Notes: generated by a model not told the origin, from the sequence alone. DNA of 64,000 nucleotides from Armillaria gallica (GCA_037576215.1 JBANDB010000016.1:1736001-1800000); one strand, 5' to 3'. Positions 46,842 through 58,260 are shown, counted from the stretch's first letter. Numbers and translations are program-made.

Positions 46842-47189
46842 ATGTCAACGTCTTCTCGTTCAGCTAGCGATCGGCGAAAGCTATTTAACGGAATGTACCG
46901 CTTTCCCGTTGTCCCTCTTTTTCACGAGCAGACCTGCGAGATCCTTTCTCTCCCCGGTATACAATCCTTGGAGGTCTTAGTTACTGCTGAGACACTATTA
47001 CTTTCCATGGCGCAGGGCTGGGCATTATGGGCGTCCGTGGAAATCCTTGCCGTCCTCGGTACTAGCCTTTTATTCGCAGCCTCTATTCTATCTGACTCAA
47101 TGATCAAGTACAGGTCATATGCCAATGTTCCCAGGCCGGTCCAGGAGGAACTGCGCGACGTTCTCGAGGAGTGCAAAAACCGATCTTGA
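46842..47189 (+). CDS. Hypothetical 115-aa single-pass membrane protein
   Basis: Starts MSTSSRSASDRRKLFNGMYR. It has one hydrophobic segment (ALWASVEILAVLGTSLLFAA, residues about 66-85) and a charged C-terminus ending EECKNRS. Copies 1 and 2 carry TAG at codon 29 or 30, where copy 3 has CAG. So either copy 3 is the ancestral state, or all three are remnants and copy 3 is open by chance. No family recognised. Confidence 0.4.
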   Translation: MSTSSRSASDRRKLFNGMYRFPVVPLFHEQTCEILSLPGIQSLEVLVTAETLLLSMAQGWALWASVEILAVLGTSLLFAASILSDSMIKYRSYANVPRPVQEELRDVLEECKNRS

Positions 47190-47417
47190 GATATGCTCAA
47201 TAGCAAGGTTTTGGGTAGCTTGGACTTTGATTGAAAGTCGTTTCTGATGATTGAACGATCGGAAGAAGTCGCATTTAATTTTATGGAAGGAACGGTTTAT
47301 GTGCAACAACTATACAGTACGTGCACACGAGGCACTCTAACCATGCAAAATCGATTTAGTTGGAAGAAACCTTGGCCGATGGCCTCTCTCCAAGTAGATA
47401 AAAACAGTACTGGTAAC

Positions 47418-48840
47418 TTAAGCATTTAACATAAGATTGCCAAGCGACGAGAGGGTGCCATCGTTGTTGTAGAGGCACGATCCGGTGCCAACGTAAGAAA
47501 CGGCATTCCCGTCATTGGAGGACAGGAGCGAGGGTGACGTCGCGACGAAGGGGAAGTACAAAGTGACGTAGTCTTGAGAGTCTAGCCAAGAGAATGCCTA
47601 ACATACTGAGGTTAAGCTAGACCTCTACAACTGACTCGATCTGCGTACCTGGCTAAAGAACGACGCCCTTGAGAGACGAAAGAAGTCAATATCTTATGAA
47701 AATCTAGATAATCGGTCCTTACTGAGCAGAGGCACCGCCGGACGGGTTCGCCAGAGCGAACTCGGAAATAACAATGGTGTAGCTCTGATTACATCCCGTA
47801 AGTCACTTATTTCGCATGGCAATCAATGAGGACTGACGGGGAACCTTGCGCGCGCGTTCTGGACGTAGCTCTGGAAATCAGAAAAGCTCGTACTGTGGGT
47901 TTTTGTCTGCTTAAGCACTTGCCCGATTACGCGGCGAACAAAAATCACTCACCCATACCAATGCTAAGTCGAAGGATTCAGTTTCCACCGAGAAGGCATA
48001 ATGAGATTTTCAGAACATACCAAATTAATGTAGTCGGCATAACATCGACCAGCACACGCGCTGATCATTTGCGCAACCCAATCTAGACCTTGACCGGAAG
48101 AGGAGCTGGAAGTGACCGCGGGGAAGGCCTTCTTAATGGCCTGAATTTCAAAGTTAGCCTCTAGTTCCAAGACAGTGCGAGTTCTTCAAGCTCACCAGTG
48201 GGTTGATGTACGTGATGTACCAAGAAGCGGCAGCACTGGGACTGATCCCGGAAATGTCAGGTTCATTCAGGGTGAATACGGCTAGTGTTGGAGGGATGAG
48301 ACCTTAGACGGCGATTCCGGCAATTAAAGGACGTACTAGCCCAGCCTTGAGCCGCATGTCGGGAAGCCAGTTGCGAGATGGGACTTGAATCGCAATCCAA
48401 GCAACGTTGCATTCCAACGAATCCCAACCCTCCGTTACCATTGGTAGAAGGAGGAGCGTAAGTTTCCCAATCATAACTATGCTTGGGGTGAGGGTTGATA
48501 AATGCATATAGTAAAGTTTGACGGACATTGCGACAACCTGTGTGTAAGTAATTAGATGGGTTTGGACGACGGTAGAAGGTCATGGTCACAAATTCACCTT
48601 CCCATTCCCGGTGTTGAACCTTCCGGGATCCCTGAGGAAAATGATGATATAAGTTTAGGCACGTCGAGAAGAAAGTATCATAAACCGTACAGAGGGCTGT
48701 TGTCTGTCAACGAGTAGAAAAATGTCAGGCATAATGTCGACGGTCCAATATTTCAACGCACAATAAGGCCAAGCGAGGCCGCGTTTTCCAGCATTAACTG
48801 CCGAAACGAAGAGTGCGATGAGTGACAAAGTAGAGAGCAT
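47418..48840 (-). CDS. GH128 endo-beta-1,3-glucanase, copy 3
   Basis: Starts MLSTLSLIALFVSAVNAGKR (signal peptide). Its exon chain is NSPL-DPGRFNTGNGK, YDWETYAPPSTNGNGG, GFVGMQRCLDCDSSPISQLA, VFTLNEPD, SSSSSGQGLDWVAQMISACA, SEFALANPSGGASAQ, FFRLSRASFF, LDSQDYVTLYFPFVATSPSL, GTGSCLYNNDGTLSSLGNLM. Both catalytic Glu are present, and introns keep GT...AG ends. In the C-terminal exon, differences from copy 1 are mainly synonymous, as expected for a gene under selection. Confidence 0.9.
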
Positions 48841-50008
48841 GACGGGTAATTGCCAAGGAGGGGCTTTCGATGTCGATTGAAGGAAAGCTGGAGAGACCAG
48901 GTATTGGATTGCGGGTATTTAAGCTATGAGAGAAACTGTAACGGCATCATATGCACCAGGTAAAAATATATCATCGTCGGCTTTTTTAAAATAATAAATG
49001 TTGCTGCATGGAATAAGGTGAATACGAAGAGGCGGAGCTCCTTGCACAATGATGGGAATAGTCATGCGACCGAGATGTCCCAATGAGCCTGGATGAGAGT
49101 CGAAAATACCTGGATGCTTGAGTATGGCCAGTATTCCTGAGACCTCGACCTGTCACTGAACCCGAGATTAGAGGGACAACCGTCGGGTACTCAGCCGACA
49201 GACGAAAAACAATTTAAGAACCGTATGACCATACACCGCCGTGATTTAATTGATGGGTGGGGTAGCACGCTTTTCCAGGTTATTGTTACCCAAGAATATA
49301 GCATTTCAAGTTGCCTGGAACGTTGAAACCTGAATTTCCGCATGGACAGAAAATGACTAGATCTTTTCCTACCGTTTCATCCTCAAGTTGATAATTACTG
49401 CCGTGGTGCAGGATAAATGTTATTTCTCGGCCGCTGACTCTGGTCTGAGACTAGAAGAAATACGAAAGGGAGGGAATCACGGAAAATTGATGGAATCATT
49501 GACGACAGGGGCTTCGGCAAAATAATGGTTATATCAAGTGAAACTTACGGCCGTAGAAAGATACATTCACTGGGGATATTTGGGCCCTTCTACGCTGCAG
49601 CAAAGTCACCTAGACCATATTGGTTCTATTTTATTCCTTTGCTCCCATATTTAGCGCAGCTAGAAGCGTGGACAGGCATCAAGACACGTGCATCAAGACC
49701 GATCATGAAAGTATTACCTGAAGTACTTCAAAGAAGCTGAGGTCATGAGCCGACGACACAGCGGGGGGCCTCACACTGGCAGTGATTGATCCGGCTGTTA
49801 TGTCATCAGGCTAGCGACTTAGTCAAGATTAGAGCTGATAACCTTGACAGTTAAACGATAGTTTCGTGAAGGCGGGACTTCGGAAGCGACGATCAGTAGC
49901 ATATGACTGTTCAGCACGTGTAAAAGATGTTTCAGAAAAGGATGTCCTGGCCCGCATTGATAGGTAAACTCAATTATCTGCATCCCCAAGAATCCGTGAA
50001 GCTCGCAC
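48841..50008. other. GH128 upstream region and unassigned sequence (copy 3)
   Basis: Equivalent to 21575-22700 with more indels. The 88-codon ORF is shortened (49525-49740). Confidence 0.4.
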
Positions 50009-50416
50009 TTACACGCGTACAAGCCTTTGAAGAATCTCGCGACGTTCCATCATCATAATCATCAACATCCCCAGCCAACAATGTCCTTTCTGGATCGTAT
50101 TTCGGTGGTTAGCTCTGACAGGAATCAAATAAAGCACTGAGAGTGATCTGAGAATGAGATGGTCAGTGACAATATTCCTGAGATGAAGGCTAATCGAAAT
50201 AGCCAGCTTACAAGATTGTGGGGCGTCAGGCGATGCGACGTCTGGATGAAGGCCACAAATCGGAACAATCGAATGACAGTGGCAATCTATATTCTTGGGC
50301 ATGAATTGCAGATCGCCGTTGCGGTTCATGTTGTCTAAGTGTCTTGTTGGATCGTACCGAAAGTCAAGATAAGATCGTCCAGCCTTCATGACGCTCAGAG
50401 AAGAACAGCAGACCAA
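50009..50416 (-). CDS. Hypothetical ORF, 135 codons
   Basis: Open minus frame with SYLDFRYDPTRHLDNMNRNG and PKNIDCHCHSIVPICGLHPD. The second part of the sequence is absent from the matching place in copies 1 and 2. A Cys/His cluster (CHCHSIVPICGLH) is visible but fits no motif I know. It could be a fragment of a gene that inserted in, or was lost from, other copies. Confidence 0.25.
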   Translation of the reverse strand: MVCCSSLSVMKAGRSYLDFRYDPTRHLDNMNRNGDLQFMPKNIDCHCHSIVPICGLHPDVASPDAPQSCKLAISISLHLRNIVTDHLILRSLSVLYLIPVRANHRNTIQKGHCWLGMLMIMMMERREILQRLVRV

Positions 50417-50569
50417 CAGTGGAGAGTGATGGCAATTGGCGCCGCATGATGTTTTCTCTGGGTATGTTGGTCGTCAGGTTCAACATCGCCAAAATTGACT
50501 TGGCGAGTGTCCTGAGAAGCCACACACCCGGAGAATACCAAGGGACGGTACTGTGGATCGGCTGACATA

Positions 50570-50840
50570 AGAGGATCATTACAATGGACGATTTTAAGAC
50601 TATCACCTCGACACAGCTATTCAAGTTCAATTTTAATGGCAACAATGCGCAGACACCTACACCAAATCTTATCGTTGACGGATTTGGATATATCGGTCTA
50701 CCACCGAGGACGCGCGTATCAAGCACATAATGAGATGTTTGTCGATGCGGATGTACGCGATACTTGCTCAGCGCCGACAAGATCACAACGAAGAATCGTC
50801 ATTCTTGAATGATGTCGTGGTCCGGACTCTATCAAGAACG
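50570..50840 (+). pseudogene. 2OG-Fe(II) oxygenase-like remnant (copy 3)
   Basis: KFNFNG and NLIVDGFGYIGLP are still readable, but the VRDT...KITTKN part is shortened by deletions. It is the most decayed of the array copies. Confidence 0.4.
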
Positions 50841-50849
50841 TTCACAGTG

Positions 50850-52740
50850 CGGTGTCGTCCTCTTCTCAACCATTCCTCGCATCTGCACTTTCCATCCTCA
50901 CCCAGCTTTTATTCAATGTACCTTGGTCACAACAAGATTTAGCGTAGCTGATATTGATTGACACATAGTGGAAGTGAGGGATGGCGTAGAAGGTAATTTC
51001 CGTCGCCCTTCTCAGTGAGCCATCTGCATCGTTCCAAAGGGGTGCACCCTGCAGTTGACGTGGACGGTTTTCAGGAAAGACAACTGAGCTTGAAAAGGAG
51101 TGAATGGATATCTGCTGCAGAGATGCGATTGGCGTGAGTTGGTATCATGAATGGGTATTAATGCACCTTCTCGCTCGAGCCAACATTGGTTCCTCTGTCC
51201 CCGTATTGATCTCTGACGGGATTTTCTCTTTCTAGTACCTTCACGGAATTAGTGCCGGGCGCGAAGCTATTATGACCGTTACAGTGCTGTTGATTGTCAG
51301 TCTGTGAGTCGCAGGGTACAATGTCAGCATACCCTGTCTATGCAGTGATAGTCGGAGGCCGTCGTTACCCCTCGCCCATGCGAAGCAGACGCCGCCCCAT
51401 ACTCAGACCATGCTCGGCTAACCCTAGAACCACCAGGCGCAAAGCGGGTGATGAGATCAATGCATTCAACGCCCGTCGTTGCTTCTGCTCGGTTTCAAGA
51501 CACATGCAGGGCCAGTGCTTGAAACCGTAATCGCTGCATTCGTAGTCTTGAAGCTCAGCCGTTAGCTGATGGAAATAAAATATACGATTACTCTGCGCAC
51601 CTGTATAACCAAAGCCCACTTGGCACTACCCCAGAAACAGCATCATATTCACTCATGTGTAATCGAGAGTCGAGCTGGAACACGATTTCATTAAGATGGG
51701 GTTAGAAGAAACCACAAGGACTTGGCTGAAAAGCTTACCTCTGCCTAATCAACTCGAGCTCGCTGTGGCTAGTATCAGCCAGTGAACCACCACCTTAAAT
51801 CAGTATTGCACTTACCGCCGGATCCGCTAGGCAGTGCCAGCTCGGATCTCTGGATGCCATACCCGCGCCTCACCTATATTCAAATTCGCTACCCTATGGA
51901 ACGAGTTGGCAATGTCTTTCCGTCAGCGCCAAAGAAACCTTACCTTGCCTTCCTGCTCACCAGGCTCTGCCATTAATGCCATACATCCCAGGCTGGCGGT
52001 GGGTAAAACATCGTCGCCATCTTTGATTACCTTCAGGATATGCACGTGCAGCTGACGAGGCAGAATCATCTTGCCAGACGATCCACCGGTTTCGTAGGTA
52101 GGAGAGTTGCGCGTCGATATTGCAATCACAGTATTTCGTAGTCTTAAAGCCTAGGCTGATAATTAGCGGTGTCAAGGAGAGTGGGATTAGCGTACACACC
52201 TGGCGAAACCAGCACCATCCAAACATTGAATTAGGGTGCTTCCCACACACGTTCACGGGAAGGAAGCTGCACAGAAATTCGTAAGGAGGGAAAGGATGAG
52301 CTTTGATAAGCAGCTTACCTCGTTCTATCACTCCAGCATTGTAATGATCAAACCAGTATTTACTATCTCATCTTGAGCTGAGAACGCGGGAGGAATGGAG
52401 AGACCAAGTCTGACCAGCGCGCTGCTGGTATATCGTGGTCGTGAGCGAAAAGTCAAATCAAAAACTGATGGCGATCACGAGATCACACTCACCTTCAGTG
52501 CCGACGACGACGAGTTCAAAGTCAAAGACAACAGACGACGGAACACGCAACAAGGAGGAAAGCACGATGAACGAACCCAGCCAACGATCGCACTCTGAGA
52601 CAGGGTTTGGGGCAAGGCGACGTCTGCTGATCCGTGAGTACAGTTACTCATGATCCTTCGGTTCTACGGCCGACTTCTCTTTCCACCCAATATGACCTCC
52701 ACCGTCGTGCGCCGAAACCTGTTGAAGGAAAACTTGAGCC
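50850..52740. other. Conserved repeat tract without assignable gene (copy 3)
   Basis: Equivalent to 23422-24850. Short frames recur at 51923-52129 (-) and 52395-52598 (+). No domain recognised. Confidence 0.4.
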
Positions 52741-52751
52741 AGCTCTAATGA

Positions 52752-53143
52752 TTCAGCATTTTGACGGTCAGCTGCTTTGAAGGGCATTTTATTGGGCGCC
52801 GATGCTGGGCGTAGTCCGCGCCGAAGCAAAGCAAAGGGCATGCCTGGCAGCCGTACCCTTCGTCGATTTCTTGCGGGAAGAACAAGTTTCGCTCTGAGAC
52901 GCCCAGCGATGGATGGAGCACGTCCAAGCAACTCAAAGGCAACCGACTGCGAGGACGTCTCTTGTAACAGACTCATCCCGTCTACTTTCAAGCATTCGGA
53001 CCGTCAGATCCTCCCTTCGCGACGACATTCGAGGCGTCCTCCCCATGCTATCCTCAAAACGCGAACGCTCCCTACCGCCGGCAGTCTCCTTCCCTCGACC
53101 GGCCCTTCTTCCTCTCCCACATATGAAACAGTGCATCGGCTGA
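52752..53143 (+). pseudogene. Coding-like block with one internal stop, function unknown
   Basis: One plus frame reads APMLGVVRAEAKQRACLAAV, then PFVDFLREEQVSL, TGA, and on through DAQRWMEHVQATQRQPTART to a stop at 53143. The TGA would be Arg if CGA, in keeping with CpG decay. A minus frame at 62886-62629 contains a loosely similar SQRQPSVRTALVTN string. No family recognised. Confidence 0.3.
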
Positions 53144-53552
53144 GTACGTCTACTGGTAGAGGCGGCGTCTGCTTAGCGTGATGTAGTGGGTGCGTGTTTG
53201 GTGCGTGTACCGTTTCTTTCGATATTTCTTTTCATGTCTAACCAAACATTAGATATTCAATACCGAGACAGACGCTTGCGGGCGTCTGTCGAGAACGAAT
53301 TCGGAGACGCATATATGACGCTTAGTTCAGTTACCCAGAATACTCCAGAGCAATGATGCATCGATTCTAGGACCACGGTAAGTTGTTCGGTAAAGTGTGC
53401 TGGGTATTGAACTAACTAGCACTCCTAGATGTGGAGTAGCAAGGCAAGGGTGGGGAGCGAGTGGTTTGTGGGGGGTTTGCAGAGAATCAACGTGACGCGG
53501 AGGGATGTATGCGGGGAAGGGTTCACATGGCATCGAGGACGTGGCATTCACT

Positions 53553-53926
53553 CTCAGGGCGGATTGGGCACGTTGAATACTGTTTCGCCGCTCGATCAAA
53601 GTGGATGTGTATCTGAGGTGCGTGTTGCGTCTTCGACGACAATTGGATTTTGACTGTGAAATTATGTACAGAGGCGACAATCCAAGTATCCCTCCCTGTA
53701 AATGCTACACTACTGAATACATCCCCTTTGATCACACCTTCGAGGACCCCGTCGTTGTTCCAATCCTCGGAACAGCAGGTGCTGGTGTCATCGACACTCC
53801 CTCAGGGTGGGTTGACCACGCTGAACATTGTTTCGCTAGGGCAGCTTGACCTGTATCTGAGGTACGTGTCGTATCTGAGACAATAACCAGGTTTTAACTA
53901 TGAAACTGTACAGGGAGGCGACAATT
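53553..53926 (+). repeat. Tandemly duplicated exon-intron block
   Basis: 53553-53681 and 53801-53926 share the order CTCAGGG(C/T)GG - TTGAA(T/C)A(C/T)TGTTTCGC - GTATCTGAGGT(G/A)CGTGT - TACAG - GGAGGCGACAAT. Each block looks like an exon end, a GT-AG intron of about 50 bp and the next exon start. The period is about 245 bp. The product is not recognised. Confidence 0.55.
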
Positions 53927-54610
53927 AGGTATACCCGTAACCGGTACAGGACTCACGGAAGAAGGATGTTCCCAACACGTGCACCTTATACTGCCCGGGG
54001 TCCCTCCTGTCAGCCCTTCGGCAGCTGGCCTTTTAACGAACAGTCGTTCTAATGTGTTGCCCTCCATATGAGTCCTCTAGGCTGGCGAAGTCGTTTGGAT
54101 AACATGTTGACGATTGGGACCGGTTTCTATACCGAAGGATATATCAGTTTTTGTATCTCCCATTTTATTTCGTTCCCTTTGCAAAACAGTGCTCTTTGTT
54201 CTCCGCATGACGCAGACGTTTACACAGCTGGAGTATCGTCGCACCGGAGCTCAGAGAATTGCAAGCCTTCAGTTGATCTGGATTTGTTGCGTGCGTCGCT
54301 GTTTGAGGTCAAACTAGAGGCCAGTGGTGCGAAACTAAAGCGAAGGGACACTACCTCTGGAGGATCGAATCACTTGGGTTGAACGGGCATTGATGTTGAG
54401 CGCTTGAGCGTTGAAATTGAAACGTTGAAGTTTAGCTGAAGCTTGAAGCAGAAGGGTCGGAAGCACACTTCAGTGGGTCCGGTACGCGTATTTGACGCGT
54501 CACGGACCCACGGTTCAAGTTGTCCTTTCACTTGAGCCATCATTAGAATCTCTGCCTCAATTGGTGACGCGCAACTCCTGAACTGAATACCAGTACTCAA
54601 CAACAATCCG
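53927..54610. other. No gene recognised
   Basis: Only short frames occur, for example 54068-54382 (+), without a motif. Confidence 0.4.
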
Positions 54611-54613
54611 AAA

Positions 54614-55171
54614 GTGTCCAATGCCAATCTACATCATCTGACTTTGTCCCGGCATTCTAGCGCACCAGGAACTCGCAGCTCGCGTCCCACAACAAATAGG
54701 AACTCTATGAGACCATCTAGAACCTCAGCCTCGCGCCGTCCAGCTGCTTATAGGGTATGTCAAATTCCTTTACTTTTCCTCGACGCGACTATTAAAAAGT
54801 TCAATTTTAACGGCAGTTACGCCTGCAGTCAATCCTTCTCGCAGACACCCACACCAAATCTCATCGTCGACGGAATCGGATCTATTGGTCTACCACTGAG
54901 TACTCGGGACACGCGTCTCATCATTGATAACGCGTCTCAAGCACCTTACGGACATAATGGGCAGACGATTGCTAATCCAGATGTGCGTGATACTTGGGAG
55001 ATCAGCACCGATAAGATCACAACGCAGAATTCGGACTGGGAGTCGTTCTTAAAAGATACCGTTGTACCTTCGGTACTGCAGGTGCTTAGTATGCAGGTCG
55101 CAGCACCAGTGTACGAGTTATATAAACTGCTACTTTATCAAGAAGGTTCACAATGCGTACTTGTATTCTGA
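54614..55171 (+). pseudogene. 2OG-Fe(II) oxygenase family, N-terminal fragment
   Basis: 185 open codons. From about residue 60 it reads KKFNFNGSYACSQSFSQTPT, NLIVDGIGSIGLPLSTRD, IIDNASQAPYGHNGQTI, VRDTWEISTDKITTQNSDW, SFLKDTVVPSVLQVL and finally VYELYKLLLYQEGSQ. This matches my memory of the N-terminal part of a fungal 2OG-Fe(II) oxygenase (prolyl-hydroxylase-like) family. In that family the ELYKLLLY...GS segment directly precedes the HxD iron site. The frame ends a few residues later, so the catalytic core is missing. It is the best preserved relative of the array remnants. Confidence 0.55.
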
Positions 55172-56960
55172 AATGTTAGAAATAGATGGAAATCAGAAAA
55201 GACGCGACAACACCTATATGTAGGACCTCTTCAGCATTCCACGGCAATGAAGTCCTACGGGAATTCCTTAGCATGACGTATTACAGTTGTAACGTAATAC
55301 GTAACTATGCGCTTACTAGTGGATGTGCGTATATATTTACATGCTCCGAAAGCCGCGTAAATATCAACGCTTGCTGAATACGGCGTTTCTGTGGGAAACG
55401 ATCGTCGTAGCGAATAGACCAGCCATCACAGATTATTTGGTCGGGAAGAACGCCTACGAAAAGATGAAATGGGTGGCCACCGGATGTGAAGTCTGCTTAC
55501 CGACTTCTTTCACCAATTGCTGCACCTGAACGTCGCTCTTCACAATCTTTTCGCACGCAACGAGTTCATGAACAGAATTTTAGGGCCGAGTACCTTCCGA
55601 AAGCTTCTCGAGGCTCTCAATGCCCCATTTCCCCCCGTCAAGAGCAAGGATAACATTATAGGCGTCACTATAGTCGACGTATCAAGCCTCCGTAGGTACC
55701 GAACCGGAGTTTACGCACACATCGAGGAACTGTCAGACTATGAGCATCCTTCGTGGGCAAAGTCATAGCACGTACATTGACTTTGGCCTTCCGCGTAACT
55801 GGGATGGGCGCCTCAGGTTGTCCGCCGGGAGTCAAAGGAATCCCAAGGTAGGCAAGAAGCACTTTCTTGAGAGACGGTAAAGGGTATGTAGTGATAAATT
55901 TGATGGTCGAGATGTCTGTCTTGCTCGCGATGTGGTGTCGGACTGGTAGTGACACAGCTGCTATCTGAAGCGAAGGTTTACCTCGGTGTAGATAGACACA
56001 TTCGAATTGAACTCACTTCGTCAGGAGTCAATGGGTCCAAAGGATGCAGGCGGAACGACGTGAGGGGAGCTAAGAGCCTCCGTAGCCGTGTGGTGGAAGC
56101 CATGGCCTGTGTGGGAACGTCCTATCACGGCTCCTGAAAGGTTGCTTCATGAGTCTTCCCTTTCACCTTGTCGCATGGCCTCGGATGACTCCTCTTACTG
56201 TCCTCACGAGGTTGAACTGCTACTTGTACAGTCAATTGTAGGTCGCCGCGGATGTCGCTCTTCGCGTATTGAACGTGATCGTGAACCATCCGCATCAAAT
56301 TCCGAAGAATACGTTCCAAGGTTGATATGCTAGACTGCAGAGGCTGAAAGAGGCGAGTGGCTGTCTGCTGCAGAGACGCGATTCATCGGCCGCTTTAGAC
56401 AGTGCCAGTTCGAAATTCTGGATGCCATACCCATACTCAGAGTTCGCTACCCTACGAAACGAGTCAGCAATATCCTCACCGTCAGAGAAAATGACACCCT
56501 ACCTTACCGTCCAGCCGTTCACCAGGCCCCGTCTTGAAATGTCCCTGCATCCCAGGCTTGGGGTGGGTAAAAGTCTGCCGTCGTCTTGATACGCGCAGCA
56601 AGTAACGAGTCAATCAGATTGCTGCTTGCTATTCCGTACTAGCTGAGGACACGGGAGGATCAGAAACGCCATGAAAGACGAGAAGAGGGTGAAGAATGGA
56701 ACGCGCTCGTCTCGGTGACAGAATCGGATCAACAGACGAAACTAAAAAGGAAACTGATCATGCTCAGACAGCAGCGACGAGGACGAGTTCAAAGTCAAAG
56801 GAGGTCCCGATGGCGAGTACAGTCGTCTCTGCCATGACAGGCAGGAATCATCGAATCTTCGTGGCCTCCCTCCTCATGTACCCGGTCAAGTCCTCCATTG
56901 CTCTTTTCTCGTTGCGCGTTCCGTCGGTGGATTTTCGTTTGGTTTGAACTCGTCGACGCG
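54780..56960 (+). repeat. Diverged partial copy of the unit 3' half
   Basis: 54790-55150 matches the oxygenase remnants of the array, and 56390-56560 matches 23860-24000. The phrase ACGAGTTCAAAGTCAAAG (about 56785) matches 52510-52530. The order and strand are the same as in the units. About 1.2 kb between the two blocks is not shared. Confidence 0.6.
55172..56380. other. Coding-like fragments of unknown identity
   Basis: Two adjacent plus frames, 55323-55529 (VVANRPAITDYLVGKNAYEK) and 55517-55768 (VALHNLFARNEFMNRILGPS, EELSDYEHPSW), overlap in different frames and may be one gene with a frameshift or intron. A minus frame at 55668-55955 competes with them. No domain recognised. Confidence 0.3.
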
Positions 56961-57740
56961 ACGGCGTCTGTGAACTCGTGATTGACATCAGTTGCCTTTT
57001 TTGTTTCATTTGCTGATCCGACTTTTCTCCGTGACCACGAAGTCCGCGTCAGCTTCGTTCTACCCCCGTCTTTGATGGCGTCTCTGCTCCTCCGGCATGC
57101 TTCCCATTAACGTATGCCAGAAGCCGCCCCGTTGAACGTTTTGTCGAATATTGTTTGGAGGGTGTTGGGTTTGCAAGGTGTGTACAGTGTAGGCTACCCA
57201 TCTTCTGCTTGGCATTGCTAACTATCAGTCTAAGCTTCAGGACTATGAATGTCGCAATTGAAATATTAACTCCATCCACGGCCCCAACGTCATTTGTCTC
57301 AGATTATGTCTGCTTGCCAACCCCTTGGTTGCGGCGCGTACCCTGAAGGCAAGCAAGGACGACGACGACATTTTATGCCCGGGATGTAGGTCAATTCAAG
57401 GCGGAAGCTGGTGAACGGCGGGAACGCAAGGCATGATGTCTTCTGCGCTGACGACAAGAGCAATGCTATAAAGTCCCGGTAAATTGTTTACTTTAGCGAG
57501 CTATATACTGAACTAACTAGCGCTGGCACTCGTGGATATGAATTTGCAAGGCAGAGATGATCTGGGTGGGATGCTAGTGGTTGTGCGGTGCGGAGGGGGG
57601 TGATGTGTGCGGTGCGCAGAGGGAGGGTTTCCCACCCAACCGCGCAGATTCGTATGATGACACCGTCGGCCTCAAGTATATCGGAATCGGTCTGCACGCT
57701 CTGGGCGGCTCTCGTCTGACGTGATTTAGATCACAGACCT
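56961..57740. other. No gene recognised
   Basis: 57500-57640 resembles 53405-53530 (a shared ACTGAACTAACTAGC-type start, then G-rich sequence), a weak dispersed repeat. Confidence 0.35.
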
Positions 57741-58260
57741 CACCGGGAAATTCTCACCCACTCTTCCTATGCTGAACCAACCTTCAACAAGTCCATACGC
57801 GGGAAGGTCTTGCTTCATTGAAAATGCCGTCAGCTATTGCTGGGAATCGCGATTTCGCGTTGGGGTATTTGGGATCGTTATAACTGAGTTGACTGCGTCT
57901 CGTTCTGTAAGTCGTTGAGTTCCTCCCTTCTTCTCTCGAGCTTACTGTTTACCAGGAGTGAGCCTGGCCAGCGTAGCAGAACGTTAGAGGCTACTGTCCA
58001 GGCTGCGGGACAAATCCGGCGCGGACGGCTCCTTGACGACGCTCAGGGACCCATTGTGATGTTTACTACGTGCACAGAGCATGGTGCGTATTACTTCGTC
58101 TCTCGCATTTACGTTTTCCTCAGGAATTCACAGGTTTGATCATTGTCGACATTGGCGTGAACTACACTGACGGCATACACATCGCCGACATGCGTGAACT
58201 GAGGCACTTGGCACTTGCCGCGAGGGGATTACTCGCTTGATCTGCGTCAACGATTCCACA
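57740..58260 (+). pseudogene. Dispersed gene remnant, copy b (unknown family)
   Basis: Plus-strand partner of 28060-28600 (minus). It shares the ACTCTTCCTATGC(T/C)GAACC exon, the GAGTT(G/A)ACT...GTTCTGTA exon-intron border, the CCAG acceptor and the CTGTCCAG(G/A)CTGCGGGAC exon (SRLRDKSGADGSLTT). It has more frame damage than the partner. Confidence 0.5.

Larger units (their letters stand above)
41533..52830 (+). repeat. Tandem unit, copy 3
   Basis: Collinear with copy 2 from its first base. It is interrupted at about 42696-43725 by an insertion, has the most diverged 3' half, and loses similarity to copies 1 and 2 after about 52830. Confidence 0.9.
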
